A stretch of 64,000 nt of DNA from Woronichinia naegeliana WA131 (GCA_025370055.1 CP073041.1:558001-622000); one strand, 5' to 3'. Positions 48,411 through 58,540 are shown, counted from the stretch's first letter. Notes: generated from the sequence alone by a model not told the origin. Numbers and translations are program-made.

Positions 48411-48780
48411 TAATGGCGTTGATGTTATGATTATCCTTGCTTCTCTTTCTAAGGGGCAATACGTTTTTCCTCAAAGGTGAACGCTGATATACATGACGAT
48501 TCACTATAACCTCACCATAAGGTGTTTGATATTCTTTCGGTTGCTCTCCCTTACTCTTCCAGATTTCTTCACCGATTTTTAAGGGTGAACCATCTGTATC
48601 TAAATATTTCAAGGCTTCTTTGCTGGCGATGCAACCTACTTCGTTTAAGCCTTTTTGAATATTTATTTCTGTATCCAACATTGAACGACTGAGTTCTAAT
48701 GTTAGTTCTATTTTTATCTTTGAACCCTCTACATTAATTAGTTTTGCTGTCATCATTGTTTCCTCTTTGTCACTTTTCAT
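48352..48780 (-). CDS. ISKra4-like orfA (copy 2)
   Basis: The 142-aa product is identical in sequence to the other complete copies and overlaps orfB by 59 bp in a different frame. Confidence 0.85.
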   Translation of the reverse strand: MKSDKEETMMTAKLINVEGSKIKIELTLELSRSMLDTEINIQKGLNEVGCIASKEALKYLDTDGSPLKIGEEIWKSKGEQPKEYQTPYGEVIVNRHVYQRSPLRKNVLPLRKRSKDNHNINAIIGKTGILKNVRDGRQRGEK

Positions 48781-49083
48781 CCCATGTTAACACTTTTCTT
48801 TTCCTTCATCAACTAAAGGTCACACCCAATTCAGGGGGTAAGGAAAAAACTAATTCATGGTCTGGGGAAACAATCACGGGCAATAATGCCTGATGGAAGT
48901 AGGTGACTTTTCCCTGTTTTGACGTTTTGGTTGAACAGCATGGACAATTTACTTTTTCCGAACTGTAGTAATTTGTCCCATCCATTGCTACTAGAAGATT
49001 TCCCCTCAATATTTCATAGGCTTTCAAGAATCCCATGCTCCTCAATGCTTGGTAAATTAACCCAAACAAAGGGAATAGACTAC

Positions 49084-50532
49084 CATCCGTGTCAACTTAA
49101 AGGAATGGGTTCCCAAATTTGTTGATTGAGAGCGGCCTTTTCTCGATGTCGCTTTCTCTCAGCTTTGACCAAACCAAATAACTTAGCACGTTCAGCCAGA
49201 TAGGTTACTGTATCAGGCTTTTCTCCTCTAGCAATAGCCTTCGCTACATAGTATAGACTCCGAAACACCATCTCTACTGAGATTTTTTCTTTCGGTTGAT
49301 TTAGAGCAATCGCCACTTCCCCTACCAATTGATTTAAGACCGTATAGAAAATCAAAGTGCAAATAATCTGGATTTGGACACCATTCTTATTACCTACCCA
49401 TAAATAGGCTAGTCCTAAAAGTCTTTTCGTTAATAAAAAGGCTTCTTCGATTGTCCATCGTCTTCGATATAAATCACAGACCTCTTCGGCGGACAGTTGT
49501 TCGGGAGACAACACATTTGTTAAATACTGATACCAGATTGTTCCCCATAATACTGAGACTAATCTCACCGGATGCTTGCAAGGATTAGAACGGTAATTTC
49601 CCATAATGATAATCTCATCTCTGTAATGACTACCTTGAGACAATACTTGTTTGGTTTTGTAAGATGTACCCGCTCTAAATCTGGTTAGAAAAAACTTTTT
49701 AGCTTCTGTTAACAAATCAAAACACACAAAGCTAAAAAATCCCATATCTACGAGAATTAAACCATTTTCTGGTAATTTAGCTGCCAATTCTTCACACCAT
49801 ATTTTATCATTTGATTTATCATTTTCTGTGTACCATAAAGTAACGGGTCTTTGGGTAAAGGCTTCCACTACCATCATTATTTTACCCCCCAATTTACTCT
49901 TTTCTTCTTTACTTATTTTCATATTTTTCCTTATCTGCTCTAGCGTTGAGCCATCTGCTATCCACACTGCACTAAACTTTTCTCTTATTTTTTCCCATTT
50001 TTCTCCTACTTGGAGCTTCTTCCCTTTTTCGGCTGCTTTTTCTAACACTCCTTTTAGTAATATTGCAAATATTTCGGCTGGCACATTCATCATTCTTTTT
50101 GATACTGCCTGTTTGCTTACTTTTAATGATGCTACCCATAGCAATCCCTCTTCCTCTAACAGTCTTACCGCTTCACTTATACCCGCTATTTGACGATACA
50201 CTATACTTAACACTAATGCCACCATTACTGGTAAATTTAGCACCCTATCTCTCATCATTTTCTCATGAGTTCCCTGTAAATATTTTAATGGTGTAAACAT
50301 TGTGGGTTCTAGTAATTCAAACAACTCTTTTGTTATTTCAGGGATTTCTACCCCTGGCTGATTTGTCTTACGACGTAAGTCTGGGTTTCCTTTTCTCCGA
50401 GGATGTTGTCTTGCCATTTGTTTTTTGCTCACTTTTTTATATACTAACCTTTTTTTCAGCCTACTCTTACTTCCGCCTGCTTTTAGGCTAATCTTTTGTG
50501 AGTAGGCATTTTGGCTTAAGTTGACACCAATG
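49084..50532 (-). mobile_element. IS4-family insertion sequence (1449 bp)
   Basis: Ends CATCCGTGTCAACTTAA and CATTGGTGTCAACTTAA (inverted) match at 15 of 17 positions. The 9-bp duplication ATAGACTAC lies at 49075-49083 and 50533-50541. Both features suit IS4. Confidence 0.9.
49092..50432 (-). CDS. IS4-family transposase
   Basis: The 446-aa product has Asp in AVWIADGSTLEQIRK, Asp in LILVDMGFFSF and the IS4 Y-R-E-K signature YRRRWTIEEAFLLTKRLLGL. Intact. Its stop codon is inside the terminal repeat. Confidence 0.92.
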   Translation of the reverse strand: MSKKQMARQHPRRKGNPDLRRKTNQPGVEIPEITKELFELLEPTMFTPLKYLQGTHEKMMRDRVLNLPVMVALVLSIVYRQIAGISEAVRLLEEEGLLWVASLKVSKQAVSKRMMNVPAEIFAILLKGVLEKAAEKGKKLQVGEKWEKIREKFSAVWIADGSTLEQIRKNMKISKEEKSKLGGKIMMVVEAFTQRPVTLWYTENDKSNDKIWCEELAAKLPENGLILVDMGFFSFVCFDLLTEAKKFFLTRFRAGTSYKTKQVLSQGSHYRDEIIIMGNYRSNPCKHPVRLVSVLWGTIWYQYLTNVLSPEQLSAEEVCDLYRRRWTIEEAFLLTKRLLGLAYLWVGNKNGVQIQIICTLIFYTVLNQLVGEVAIALNQPKEKISVEMVFRSLYYVAKAIARGEKPDTVTYLAERAKLFGLVKAERKRHREKAALNQQIWEPIPLS

Positions 50533-50937
50533 ATAGACTACTCGCTGCTACCCCATCCACAATGTTGCGAATCTGTTCTACTGTTGGTATTTTTTCTAGT
50601 CCAAACAAGCTCTGAGCATTATCTCGCCCACAACGGCTGTTAAGCTGACGTTGGTACTCTAAAAATGACTCATTTTGCATAAAAAAGGCGGCAAATGCCC
50701 CCAGTATCGCCTCTCTTAGACTATATTTCGTTGCATTACTAACCGAACGGGGGTCATCTATCTTCCCAATGACCTCGTTTAAACAGTGAACGATTCCGTC
50801 AAAACTTAGGTCGTTTACTTCCATCTTTCTCTCTGCAAAATCAGTAGACACTTTTCTCTTTATTCATAACTTCCTATAGGTCAAAGTTTTTCTGTCTCTA
50901 TTTATACCATTTGAATTTGGAATTGCTGCTCTGGAGT

Positions 50938-51066
50938 ACAGGGCAAACGCATCTAAATTCTAGACTCCTTATCTGATAAGACTTTCAGCGTTTCATGAAA
51001 AATCAATCATGATCTCGGAAACCCTTATCCAGCCTACCTTTCAAAAATAAGATGCGTTCGCCCTGT
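50938..51066. mobile_element. 129-bp MITE with ISAs1-type ends
   Basis: It begins ACAGGGCAAACGCATCT and ends AGATGCGTTCGCCCTGT, the same ends as the ISAs1 element at 43607-44843, and is flanked by the 8-bp duplication TCTGGAGT (50930-50937, 51067-51074). The interior has no gene and no similarity to the interior of that element that I can see. Confidence 0.88.
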
Positions 51067-51068
51067 TC

Positions 51069-52025
51069 TGGAGTAGTGACTATCGCCAAAGTCATAGCCA
51101 ACTGCAACAACTATTGCAAAGATTGTGGGGAATAAAAATATCAAAAGCCAGCCTCAACCGCCTGCGCCAAGAGATGAGCGAAGCCTTAGCCTCGATAGTG
51201 GAAGAAGCCCATGAAAAAGTGAAATCTCTGGAGCAAGTCCATAGTGATGAAACAGGATTTACTCAAGGTAATGGGGACGGTAAAAATCCAACGGCGAAAA
51301 AAGGCTGGTTATGGGTATTGGTTAGTAAAGCTATTACGGTATTTAAAGTTGCTTTAAGCCGTTCTCAAGAATCAGCAAAGCAGATGTTGGGAGAAGATTA
51401 TCAGGGCATTGTGGTATCTGACCGTTACAGTAGCTACAACTGGTTGGATGTCAATCAGCGTCAAGTCTGTTGGGCCCATCTCAAACGAGATTTTACGGCG
51501 ATGGCAGAAAGGAGTGGGGTTTCACAAGAGATTGGGGAGAACTTATTAAGGTACCAGCAGCGTTTATTTCGCTGGTGGCATCAAGTGAGAGAGGGGACGA
51601 TGAGCAGAGAACAGTTTCAACTAGCGGTCACGTTCTTGCGTCGAGGCTTTAAGCAGGAGTTAGAAACTGCCGCCGCTCTTCCTATAGAGAATAAGGAGAA
51701 ATCACCTTTAGCCCACACGATTCGGTCTTGTCGACAAATTCTCAAACTAGAAACCGCCCTTTGGACGTTTGTTGAGCAGATAGGGCTCGAACCCACTAAC
51801 AATGCCGCAGAGCAAGCTCTTAGACCTGCGGTTATTTGGCGGCGTACTAGTTTTGGCAGTCAGTCCGAGGCTGGTAGTCAATTTGTCGCACGTCTTCTTA
51901 CAGTCGTTACTTCCCTTAAAGCTCAAAATCGGGATGTTTGGGATTTTCTTTCTTCTGTTTGTCGGGCAGTACGGTTCGATTTACCCTTCCCTTCCTTAAT
52001 TCCCATTGAACTTCAACCACCTTGA
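51069..52025 (+). pseudogene. IS66-family transposase, N-terminus missing
   Basis: The open frame reads SSDYRQSHSQLQQLLQRLWG and continues for about 310 codons. Catalytic residues are present: Asp in VHSDETGFTQ, Asp in IVVSDRYSSYNW and Glu in NNAAEQALRP. Normal IS66 TnpC proteins are about 150-200 residues longer at the N-terminus, which is absent beyond the 44853-50928 insertion. tnpA/tnpB partners are not seen. Confidence 0.85.
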
Positions 52026-52035
52026 AGGCTTACTT

Positions 52036-52209
52036 GAATATTTACTTCTGTCTCCAACATTGAGCGACTGAGTTCTAATGTCAGTTCTATTTTTATCTTT
52101 GAACCCTCTGTATTAATTAGTTTTGCTGTCATCATTGTTTCCTCTTTGTCACTTTTCATCTCATGTTAACACCTTTCTTTCTTGCTTTCATCAACTAAAG
52201 GTCGCACCC
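52036..52209 (-). pseudogene. ISKra4-like 5' end scrap
   Basis: On the minus strand it reads the terminal sequence GGGTGCGACCTTTAGTTGAT, the orfA start region (MKSDKEETMMTAKLIN) and about 45 codons, with several substitutions (for example STEGSKIKIELTLELSRS-like with Asn/Tyr changes and a TCTCC/TATCC change). It is more diverged than the other copies, so it is older. Confidence 0.85.
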
Positions 52210-52211
52210 GT

Positions 52212-52366
52212 TAGGGTTTCAAAGGGGGTTTTTGGGGCAACTCCATGTGTACTACTATGCCTGAAAGCCTGAAGACTCGTAAAATGAACTTGTTAATCCC
52301 GTTGAATTTTACCCCGTATTACGCGAACTAAAACCTGAAACCCTTGCTACAGCGCAAATTTAGAAT
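52212..52366. repeat. Dispersed repeat, copy 2
   Basis: Same orientation as 1681-1843, including GAAGACTCGTAAAATGAACT and CCTGAAACCCTTGCTACAG. Here too it abuts transposase scraps. Confidence 0.75.
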
Positions 52367-52530
52367 TGCTGGTGATCAGGTGGGCTGGCGACAAAATAGC
52401 CGCATGATTCCTTATAAAGACCTGAATTTTAGTATTTGGGCTCCGTTGGCCATTTACCAATGTTAGGATTGCAACTTTGGGGTTTTACTGGTTGGTTCTC
52501 CACCTTGATGGCTCGTTTAGAAATATGCGG
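52367..52530 (+). pseudogene. Decayed gene tail of unknown identity
   Basis: Two frames give protein-like text: GDQVGWRQNSRMIPYKDLNF then SIWAPLAIYQ, and after a one-base shift LPMLGLQLWGFTGWFSTLMA to RLEICGL-stop. The hydrophobic pattern and single frameshift suggest the end of a lost membrane protein gene; I do not recognise the family. Confidence 0.3.
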
Positions 52531-52651
52531 CCTTTAAAATAATCAAAACAGCCCAGCTTATCGTTTGTCTCTGGCTCCGATCGTTATCTAGGAGCAAAAT
52601 TAGACAGAAAATGTCCGTTAAAATAGAGCTTTGACGACTGTTATCAAACTA

Positions 52652-54034
52652 ATGAATGATCTGGTTGGCCGATTGTTACTAATAATACTATTAATCGCCC
52701 TAAATGCGTTTTTTGTGACGGCAGAATTTTCCATAATGGCGGTAGGGCGATCGCGGATTAGCCAACTACGGATTAACCAACGGGGGGAAAAAGGCGATCG
52801 GTCAGCCCTGGCAATACAATACTTACAAAAACATTTAGATACTTTACTCTCTACCACGCAATTAGGGATTACTCTGGCCAGTTTAGGATTAGGATGGCTG
52901 GGCGAAAATACTGTTTCCCAGGGACTGACTCTAGCTTTAGTTCAATTACCACTACTGCCGAACTCTGCCCATTTTCTGTCCCACTTGATCGCCATTCCCC
53001 TCGCTTTTTTACTGATTGCCTATCTACAAATCGTCTTGGGAGAACTCTGTCCCAAAGCCATTGCTTTTCTCTACACTGAAACGGTAGCTCTGTTTTTGGC
53101 TCCCCCGATCAAGGCGATCGCCCGTTTAATGAATCCTCTTATCTGGTTCTTAAATCATTCAACCTATTGGTTATTAGAGTTTATCGGGCTAGAAAATATT
53201 GAAAAACGCCGCGATCTTGAGCGACTAACACCAGAGGAACTCCAACGCCTGATTGCCACCGAGGAAGAAACGATTGGCTTAGGCAATACAGAACGAGCCA
53301 TTCTTAATAATGCTTTTGTGCTGAGAAATACAACGGCAGCGGAGATTATGATTCCCCGTTCCCAGTTAGTTGTGCTGAATGCTAACAGTACGGTTGCTGA
53401 TTTGCTTAAAGCGATTATTGCGCATGGTTATTCGCGTTATCCCATCAAAGGAGAATCCCTAGACGATATTCGTGGCATTATCGATATCAAAGAATTGGCT
53501 GTTCCCTTACTACATGGCGATTTGTGCCCAACGGCTAGGCTCGAAGCCTGGATGAAACCGATTCGATTTGTGTCTGAAAATGTCCCCTTAACCGATCTCT
53601 TGGCCTCCATGCAACGATCGCTAAAAGTTAACCCAAAGCGATCGCACTTAAAAACAGTTATGGTGGTCGATGAATTTGGAGGAACCTCAGGACTGATCAC
53701 CATCGAGGATCTAGTCACGGAAATTTTAGGCGCAGGCGAAGCGGAGGAAAATGAAGATCGTTTGCCGTTACAAATGCTAGATCCCCAAACCTTCATTGTG
53801 GAAGCTTCTATGAATCTAGAAGAACTCAATGAAATTCTCGGTTTAAGATTACCCCTGGCCGACGATTACCAAACCCTAGGTGGGTTTCTACTCTATGAAT
53901 GGCAAAAAATTCCCCACCAAGGTGAAAGCCTTCGCTATAAAAATCTGACCTTTACTATTGAAGTGGTTAATGGCCCCAGACTGGAAAAAGTTCGTATCTA
54001 TCAGCATTTTGCCTCCTTAGTATCTGCTCGCTAA
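52652..54034 (+). CDS. CNNM/CorC-family membrane protein with CBS pair (hemolysin-type)
   Basis: The 460-aa product has a DUF21/CNNM domain with four hydrophobic helices ([87 protein letters not shown]), a CBS pair ([57 protein letters not shown]) and a C-terminal CorC_HlyC domain ([15 protein letters not shown]). Members act in Mg2+/divalent ion efflux. The ATG at 52652 is preferred to an upstream TTG at 52631. Confidence 0.92.
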   Translation: MNDLVGRLLLIILLIALNAFFVTAEFSIMAVGRSRISQLRINQRGEKGDRSALAIQYLQKHLDTLLSTTQLGITLASLGLGWLGENTVSQGLTLALVQLPLLPNSAHFLSHLIAIPLAFLLIAYLQIVLGELCPKAIAFLYTETVALFLAPPIKAIARLMNPLIWFLNHSTYWLLEFIGLENIEKRRDLERLTPEELQRLIATEEETIGLGNTERAILNNAFVLRNTTAAEIMIPRSQLVVLNANSTVADLLKAIIAHGYSRYPIKGESLDDIRGIIDIKELAVPLLHGDLCPTARLEAWMKPIRFVSENVPLTDLLASMQRSLKVNPKRSHLKTVMVVDEFGGTSGLITIEDLVTEILGAGEAEENEDRLPLQMLDPQTFIVEASMNLEELNEILGLRLPLADDYQTLGGFLLYEWQKIPHQGESLRYKNLTFTIEVVNGPRLEKVRIYQHFASLVSAR

Positions 54035-54065
54035 CCCCTTGATTGAACTAATATCGCCATCAGCT

Positions 54066-54287
54066 ATGAAAATTTCAGTCAAAGTCAAAGCCAATGCCAA
54101 ACAACAGAAAATAGAAGCGATCGCCGATGGTAGCTTAAAAATTAGCCTCAAATCCCCTCCTATTGATGGCAAAGCAAATCTGGAGTTAATTAGTTTATTA
54201 GCCAAACATTTCCAAGTCTCTAAATCCCAAGTGATGATCAAGTCCGATCAAAATAACAAATCAAAAATTGTTGAAATTCTAGTCTGA
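54066..54287 (+). CDS. DUF167 (YggU) family protein
   Basis: The 73-aa product starts at the ATG at 54066 ([19 protein letters not shown]) and shows the family motif [19 protein letters not shown]. It is 31 bp downstream of the CNNM gene and probably co-transcribed. Small conserved protein of unknown function. Confidence 0.9.
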   Translation: MKISVKVKANAKQQKIEAIADGSLKISLKSPPIDGKANLELISLLAKHFQVSKSQVMIKSDQNNKSKIVEILV

Positions 54288-54337
54288 TAGAAATCAGAAT
54301 TAGAACGATAGCTGATCGTTATTTTGCTTCCCAATCC

Positions 54338-55828
54338 CTAAAAACAGTGACTTGTCCAGGAACCATGTAAGCCGTAGGGAATATGGATCGGCAAGGAAAT
54401 AATTGCTAGGGGGTTTAACTCTTTAGCCTCTAAAATCACCAGTTCAGAACCATGAGTTGCTGCATTATAAACAAGGATTAATAACCAACCATCATCTTCA
54501 TTAATTCCCTCAGGATTTGCTACAAAGATCGGTTCTCCTGTAAATCCCCTCGGAGCCACAGAATAAGTTTTTTCTGCTCCTGTCTCTAAATCTAGTTTAA
54601 CCACTGCCTGTAGAGGCGCGTTTCCTGTACCATGATGGGCTGCACCAAGATAAACATATCGATAGGAACGACCCACGCGATCGCCGTTCAAGGAAGGAAA
54701 TTCACAGCAGCGAGCCAATAAAAGTTGCTGTTCTACGGATTCGGAATTCAAATCAATGCTAAACCGCCAGAATTGACCCGGATCAAGATGCTCGAAATTG
54801 ACATCTTTATAAAAAGTATCCGGTTGAATTTGGGGTAAAGAGGCGTAACAAATTGAATCTAGATAAATTTTATGATCCGCTTCAAAGGCATTAGCATGAT
54901 GGAAAACAAAGCCTGCTTCCACTGCCAATATTTTTACCTGATCGTAGGGCGGCTTGCGAGGAATTAAAATTATCCTGGCCGGTTGGCTAGGTTGAAACTG
55001 CACACATTCTCCGGCTCCCTTTAAACCGAACAGATAAGGCAAGGGGTTAAAATTCACCTTATTTTGTAGAAAAATGGCGTAGTTAGGAGTAATGGCAAAA
55101 TCATGAATAAAAGCAAAGCCTGGGATTTTATGACTATGACGGCGCAATAATTCTCCCGTTGGACTTAATTCAAAAAGGGTAATTTGACTAGAAACCCCTG
55201 TTTTTAAGGCAAAATTCACCAGGCAAGGTTGACCCTGATCTTGGTCACAATGGAGATCAATCCAGGGATGGGCTGAAAAAGCATCCCCTGTTTGTAAAAT
55301 TTCGTCCAAATTCTCTAGCCCCAACGTTTCTAGAGTCAGAGGATCTAAACGATAGGGATGGGCCGCTTCCCATAAAGCCAGCAGTTTTTCTCCCCAATAA
55401 ACGACATTAGTATTAGCAATATTTTTCAGTCTCAAATCAAAGGCGTTTCTCCACCAGCTTCCTGGCGGCTGGGTTCCAAAAACCCCTCGATAGAGCATTT
55501 TTTTGGCCGCCTGTTCCTGGACATAACCCTCGGTACGGACAAAGCGATCGCGGAAATGTACACGACCATCCCCAGTAAAGGTAAAAGCAGTGATTAATCC
55601 ATCTCCATCAAAGGGATGACGAATGGGAACCCCTCCAATTTCAAATAAGCCAGGGCCATTACGAAAGAGTGTTCCCTGTAATTGCCGAGGAATTTCGCCT
55701 TCAACGGCAGTTAACCAACAATCGAGTTCCTGGGTTTGGGAACTGTAGCCCTGCTGCCAATCCGTTAGATCATAAGTTTGAGGTTTTGAGGAAATTGGGA
55801 TGGGGTGCTGACGGATAGGGGATTGCAT
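54338..55828 (-). CDS. Carotenoid cleavage oxygenase (RPE65 family)
   Basis: The 496-aa product has the four iron-binding His positions of the seven-bladed propeller: SAHPWIDLHC, FAFIHDFAITPNY, FVFHHANAFE and YGLHGSW at the C-terminus, plus the N-terminal GTLFRNGPGLFEIGG and HPFDGDGLI. It cleaves carotenoids or apocarotenoids with O2; similarity is to apocarotenoid-15,15'-oxygenase types that make retinal, but substrate is inferred. It converges on the DUF167 gene. Confidence 0.92.
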   Translation of the reverse strand: MQSPIRQHPIPISSKPQTYDLTDWQQGYSSQTQELDCWLTAVEGEIPRQLQGTLFRNGPGLFEIGGVPIRHPFDGDGLITAFTFTGDGRVHFRDRFVRTEGYVQEQAAKKMLYRGVFGTQPPGSWWRNAFDLRLKNIANTNVVYWGEKLLALWEAAHPYRLDPLTLETLGLENLDEILQTGDAFSAHPWIDLHCDQDQGQPCLVNFALKTGVSSQITLFELSPTGELLRRHSHKIPGFAFIHDFAITPNYAIFLQNKVNFNPLPYLFGLKGAGECVQFQPSQPARIILIPRKPPYDQVKILAVEAGFVFHHANAFEADHKIYLDSICYASLPQIQPDTFYKDVNFEHLDPGQFWRFSIDLNSESVEQQLLLARCCEFPSLNGDRVGRSYRYVYLGAAHHGTGNAPLQAVVKLDLETGAEKTYSVAPRGFTGEPIFVANPEGINEDDGWLLILVYNAATHGSELVILEAKELNPLAIISLPIHIPYGLHGSWTSHCF

Positions 55829-56545
55829 TAGGACTCGTGGAAATTGCCTTTGTAAATGATGGGATTATGATTGTAACGAAACTTAACAAACCAAAGCAAG
55901 TAAGTTTATGTGTATTAAAAATGACTTTTCTTCAAGCGCAGAAAGGCTTACAGGTCGAAAAAAATTGTTAAGTTTTTATAAAAATGAACCATTCTATAAA
56001 GATGATGTTAATATTAGGTGAATATATATACTTCCCCTCCTAAAAATAATTACCCTATCAGGGATCTTACGGAAGCATCTTTCCGACTTCTTCCCTGATT
56101 TTCTCATACACTCTTTGATTTAGCTAGTTCGATGGGAAGCCCCACGCTCTACCGACAGGTGAGCGATGGGATGAAAGTCGAGTTAATCGAGTGGCTCAAT
56201 GCCGCGAAGATTAACAAAAAATGCTATTATTTGGACAAGGCAATAAAGAACCTGATTGCCATAAGGGTTGATTTCCTTCCCGTAAGATGTCTGATAAGCC
56301 TCTGATTGTTGGCACTTCTTCAATGAAGAAGATTCGATCAATAACAAGCGACTCCGTTGCATGGTTCAAATAGGATGAAAAAGAAATTTCAAAAAGTGGG
56401 GTTGGGCATCGTCTCACTATAAAACGCTCCAGTCCAGTTCCATCGTAGAACGACTTTCTGGTGGGAGAAGCCCACACTGTACCGCCTAAGCAGTTAGTGC
56501 TGGGAGTATGTCACTAAACTCTATAGACAGAAAAGGTTAATTTCT
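55829..56545. other. 717-bp spacer with two IS605-like 3'-end motifs
   Basis: No open reading frame is convincing. Two related blocks, GATGGGAAGCCCCACGCTCT-ACCG (56131-56154) and GTGGGAGAAGCCCACACTGT-ACCG (56461-56484), resemble the right ends of IS605/TnpB elements, where the guide RNA scaffold lies. They may be remnants of two such elements without the protein gene. Confidence 0.4.
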
Positions 56546-56794
56546 ATGTTGGCTACTACGATGACTCGTTCCCAGAATAATCCTTCTGCCACTCAATTGA
56601 TGAAATTAGGTGAAATCTTGCTGAGAAAGCGTTGGATCACGGCTCAACAGTTGGAAGAGGCGATCGCCCAACAAACCTATTTTCGTTTAAAATTAGGGGA
56701 ACTGCTGGTAATGAAAGGGTTACTTGCGCCCCCCCAGGTAGAAGAAGCTCTCCAGGAGCAAATGTGGCGCAAACAGGGCTTTTGGATTATTTAA
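56546..56794 (+). CDS. Small GspE/PilB N-terminal-like domain protein
   Basis: The 82-aa product matches one MshEN/T2SSE_N-type repeat: LMKLGEILLRKRWITAQQLEEAIAQQ and LKLGELLVMKGLLAPPQVEEALQEQ, the paired pattern found at the start of type II secretion and pilus ATPases. As a stand-alone gene it may bind a nucleotide second messenger such as c-di-GMP, as these domains do in MshE; this is inference. Confidence 0.75.
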   Translation: MLATTMTRSQNNPSATQLMKLGEILLRKRWITAQQLEEAIAQQTYFRLKLGELLVMKGLLAPPQVEEALQEQMWRKQGFWII

Positions 56795-56817
56795 GCTCGA
56801 AGCGTAGTTCCCATTTT

Positions 56818-57327
56818 TCAGAGCAAAGAAGCCGTATCGGGAGCCACGCTAATTCCCGCCGGTGGTTCTATTAGGTCAGTGAGGGATGCTAAGGATAGGC
56901 CAGCTTGCTGAGTGGCCTCCTGTAATGCTGTTTGAAAGGCTTGGGTATCTTCGTTATAGCCGCAGAGTTGAGTCGTTGTCGTTAATCCCTGGGGAGCGTT
57001 TGCCCTGGCACAGTCAATGAGTTCAGTTCCCGTTAAGGGATAGTGCCCAGAGAGCAATTGCACTCTTGACTCCCCCCAATAGGCACTATAAGTCCAAACT
57101 TCCTCGGTAGGATTGGTTTGTAATGACCAGCGATAGACCGCATCTTGTGGTTCAATCCCAATTTCTAGTAATTTTGCTCCCATATAATAAACTTTTTGCT
57201 GTTTGGTTTGCTCTTTGTAGGCATAGGCCAAATTTTTCTTGAGCGTAAAGGTTAAATGGGCGTGGGTTGGTTTGCTCATCAGAGAAATGGGTAGAAGAGG
57301 ATAAAAGGGAATAAGAATGCGGTTCAA
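56818..57327 (-). CDS. Conserved cyanobacterial hypothetical protein
   Basis: The product is 169 aa from the ATG at 57327 or 153 aa from the ATG at 57279 (MSKPTHAHLTFTLKKNLAYA), the latter giving a more protein-like N-terminus. No known domain; one region reads VWTYSAYWGESRVQLLSGHYPL and another LTTTTQLCGYNEDTQAFQTAL. Not recognised. Confidence 0.6.
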   Translation of the reverse strand: MNRILIPFYPLLPISLMSKPTHAHLTFTLKKNLAYAYKEQTKQQKVYYMGAKLLEIGIEPQDAVYRWSLQTNPTEEVWTYSAYWGESRVQLLSGHYPLTGTELIDCARANAPQGLTTTTQLCGYNEDTQAFQTALQEATQQAGLSLASLTDLIEPPAGISVAPDTASLL

Positions 57328-58111
57328 CCGTTAATTATCTCAAACCCATACGGGTAAGGGGCTTAAGCCCCTTGTTAAAGAACTTTCAGTAAAATCACCA
57401 TGCACTTTAACTGCGCGACAGCTTATGCCAGTTTCTATTTTAAATCAAGCCTAGCGAGAGGTAACTTAAACACCCTGATCGGTTGGATTTTTAAAGGCTT
57501 CCTTAAGCTTTGCACTCATGGGTAAGTTGAGATTGACATTTTTAGGCGGAATCGGTTTCATAAACCACTTACTATAGATGGTATTAATCGCACCGGATTT
57601 CATGGTTGAAGTGAGAGTTTTATCCACGAGTTCCTTAAATTGGGGATCATCCTTACGGAACATGAGTCCATAGGGTTCTACGGATAGGGCCGGCCCGACG
57701 ATTATAAACTCCTTGGGATTTTTGGATTGGGCAATGAGTCCGGCTAATAAAACATCATCCATCACAAACGCAGCCGCCCGACCGGATTCCAGCATTAAAA
57801 AGGATTCGGCATGATCTTTGCCATAGAGATTTTTGACATTGATTTGTTTGCCCTTTTCATTCTGTTTAATATAGCGATCAGAGGTGGTTCCAGTGGTGGT
57901 GACAACGGGTTTACCATCGAGATCATCTAGGGTTTTAATGCCAGAGTTGGCCTTCACTGCCATACGGACGGAGGTGACATAATGGGCGACGCTAAAGGCA
58001 ACCTGTTTCTGGCGTTCTTTGCTGTTAGTCGTAGAACCACATTCTATGTCAATAGTCCCATTGGGGGTGTGACCTTTAGTTGATGAAGGAAAAGAAAAGT
58101 GTTAACATGGG

Positions 58112-58540
58112 ATGAAAAGTGACAAAGAGGAAACAATGATGACAGCAAAACTAATTAATGTAGAGGGTTCAAAGATAAAAATAGAACTAACATTAGAACT
58201 AAGTCGTTCAATGTTGGATACAGAAATAAATATTCAAAAAGGCTTAAACGAAGTAGGTTGCATCGCCAGCAAAGAAGCCTTGAAATATTTAGATACAGAT
58301 GGTTCACCCTTAAAAATCGGTGAAGAAATCTGGAAGAGTAAGGGAGAGCAACCGAAAGAATATCAAACACCTTATGGTGAGGTTATAGTGAATCGTCATG
58401 TATATCAGCGTTCACCTTTGAGGAAAAACGTATTGCCCCTTAGAAAGAGAAGCAAGGATAATCATAACATCAACGCCATTATTGGCAAAACAGGTATCCT
58501 CAAAAATGTCAGGGATGGCAGGCAAAGAGGTGAAAAATGA
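58112..58540 (+). CDS. ISKra4-like orfA (copy 3)
   Basis: The 142-aa product is identical to the other complete orfA copies. Overlaps orfB by 59 bp in a different frame. Confidence 0.85.
   Translation: MKSDKEETMMTAKLINVEGSKIKIELTLELSRSMLDTEINIQKGLNEVGCIASKEALKYLDTDGSPLKIGEEIWKSKGEQPKEYQTPYGEVIVNRHVYQRSPLRKNVLPLRKRSKDNHNINAIIGKTGILKNVRDGRQRGEK

Larger units (their letters stand above)
47438..48827 (-). mobile_element. ISKra4-like insertion sequence, complete copy 2 (1390 bp)
   Basis: Terminal repeats GGGTGCGACCTTTAGTTGAT and ATCAACTAAAGGTCACACCC, with target duplication AATTCAGG at 47430-47437 and 48828-48835. It is one of the three elements inside the 44946-50851 transposase. Confidence 0.95.
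44946..50851 (-). pseudogene. Transposase gene broken into four pieces by three different IS insertions
   Basis: Starting with MSTDFAERKMEVNDLSFDGI at 50851, pieces 50533-50851, 48836-49083, 47367-47437 and 44946-45672 join without frameshift after removal of each insertion and one copy of its duplication (9, 8 and 4 bp): GVAAS-SLFPLFGL, SLPP-EFITPQDG and KRWIS-NHASLFAG. About 455 residues result, with Asp in LVAMDGTNYY and LLGDDLYSRQP and Glu in RWRTENENHNILKNRG. Family not assigned with certainty (ISNCY-like DDE). Confidence 0.88.
44853..50928 (-). mobile_element. DDE insertion sequence carrying three nested insertions
   Basis: Ends CAGTAATTCCAAATTCAGA and (inverted) TTGAATTTGGAATTGCTG flank it, and CTCTGGAGT is duplicated at 44844-44852 and 50929-50937. 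Subtracting the three nested elements and their duplications leaves 1526 bp. A C-terminal scrap of a relative lies at 1551-1645. Confidence 0.88.

Noticed and set aside
47867-48430. 187-codon antisense frame across ISKra4-like orfB (also at 58462-59025)
   Set aside because: Same position in every copy, low-complexity His/Leu/Phe text, fully inside a confident transposase gene.
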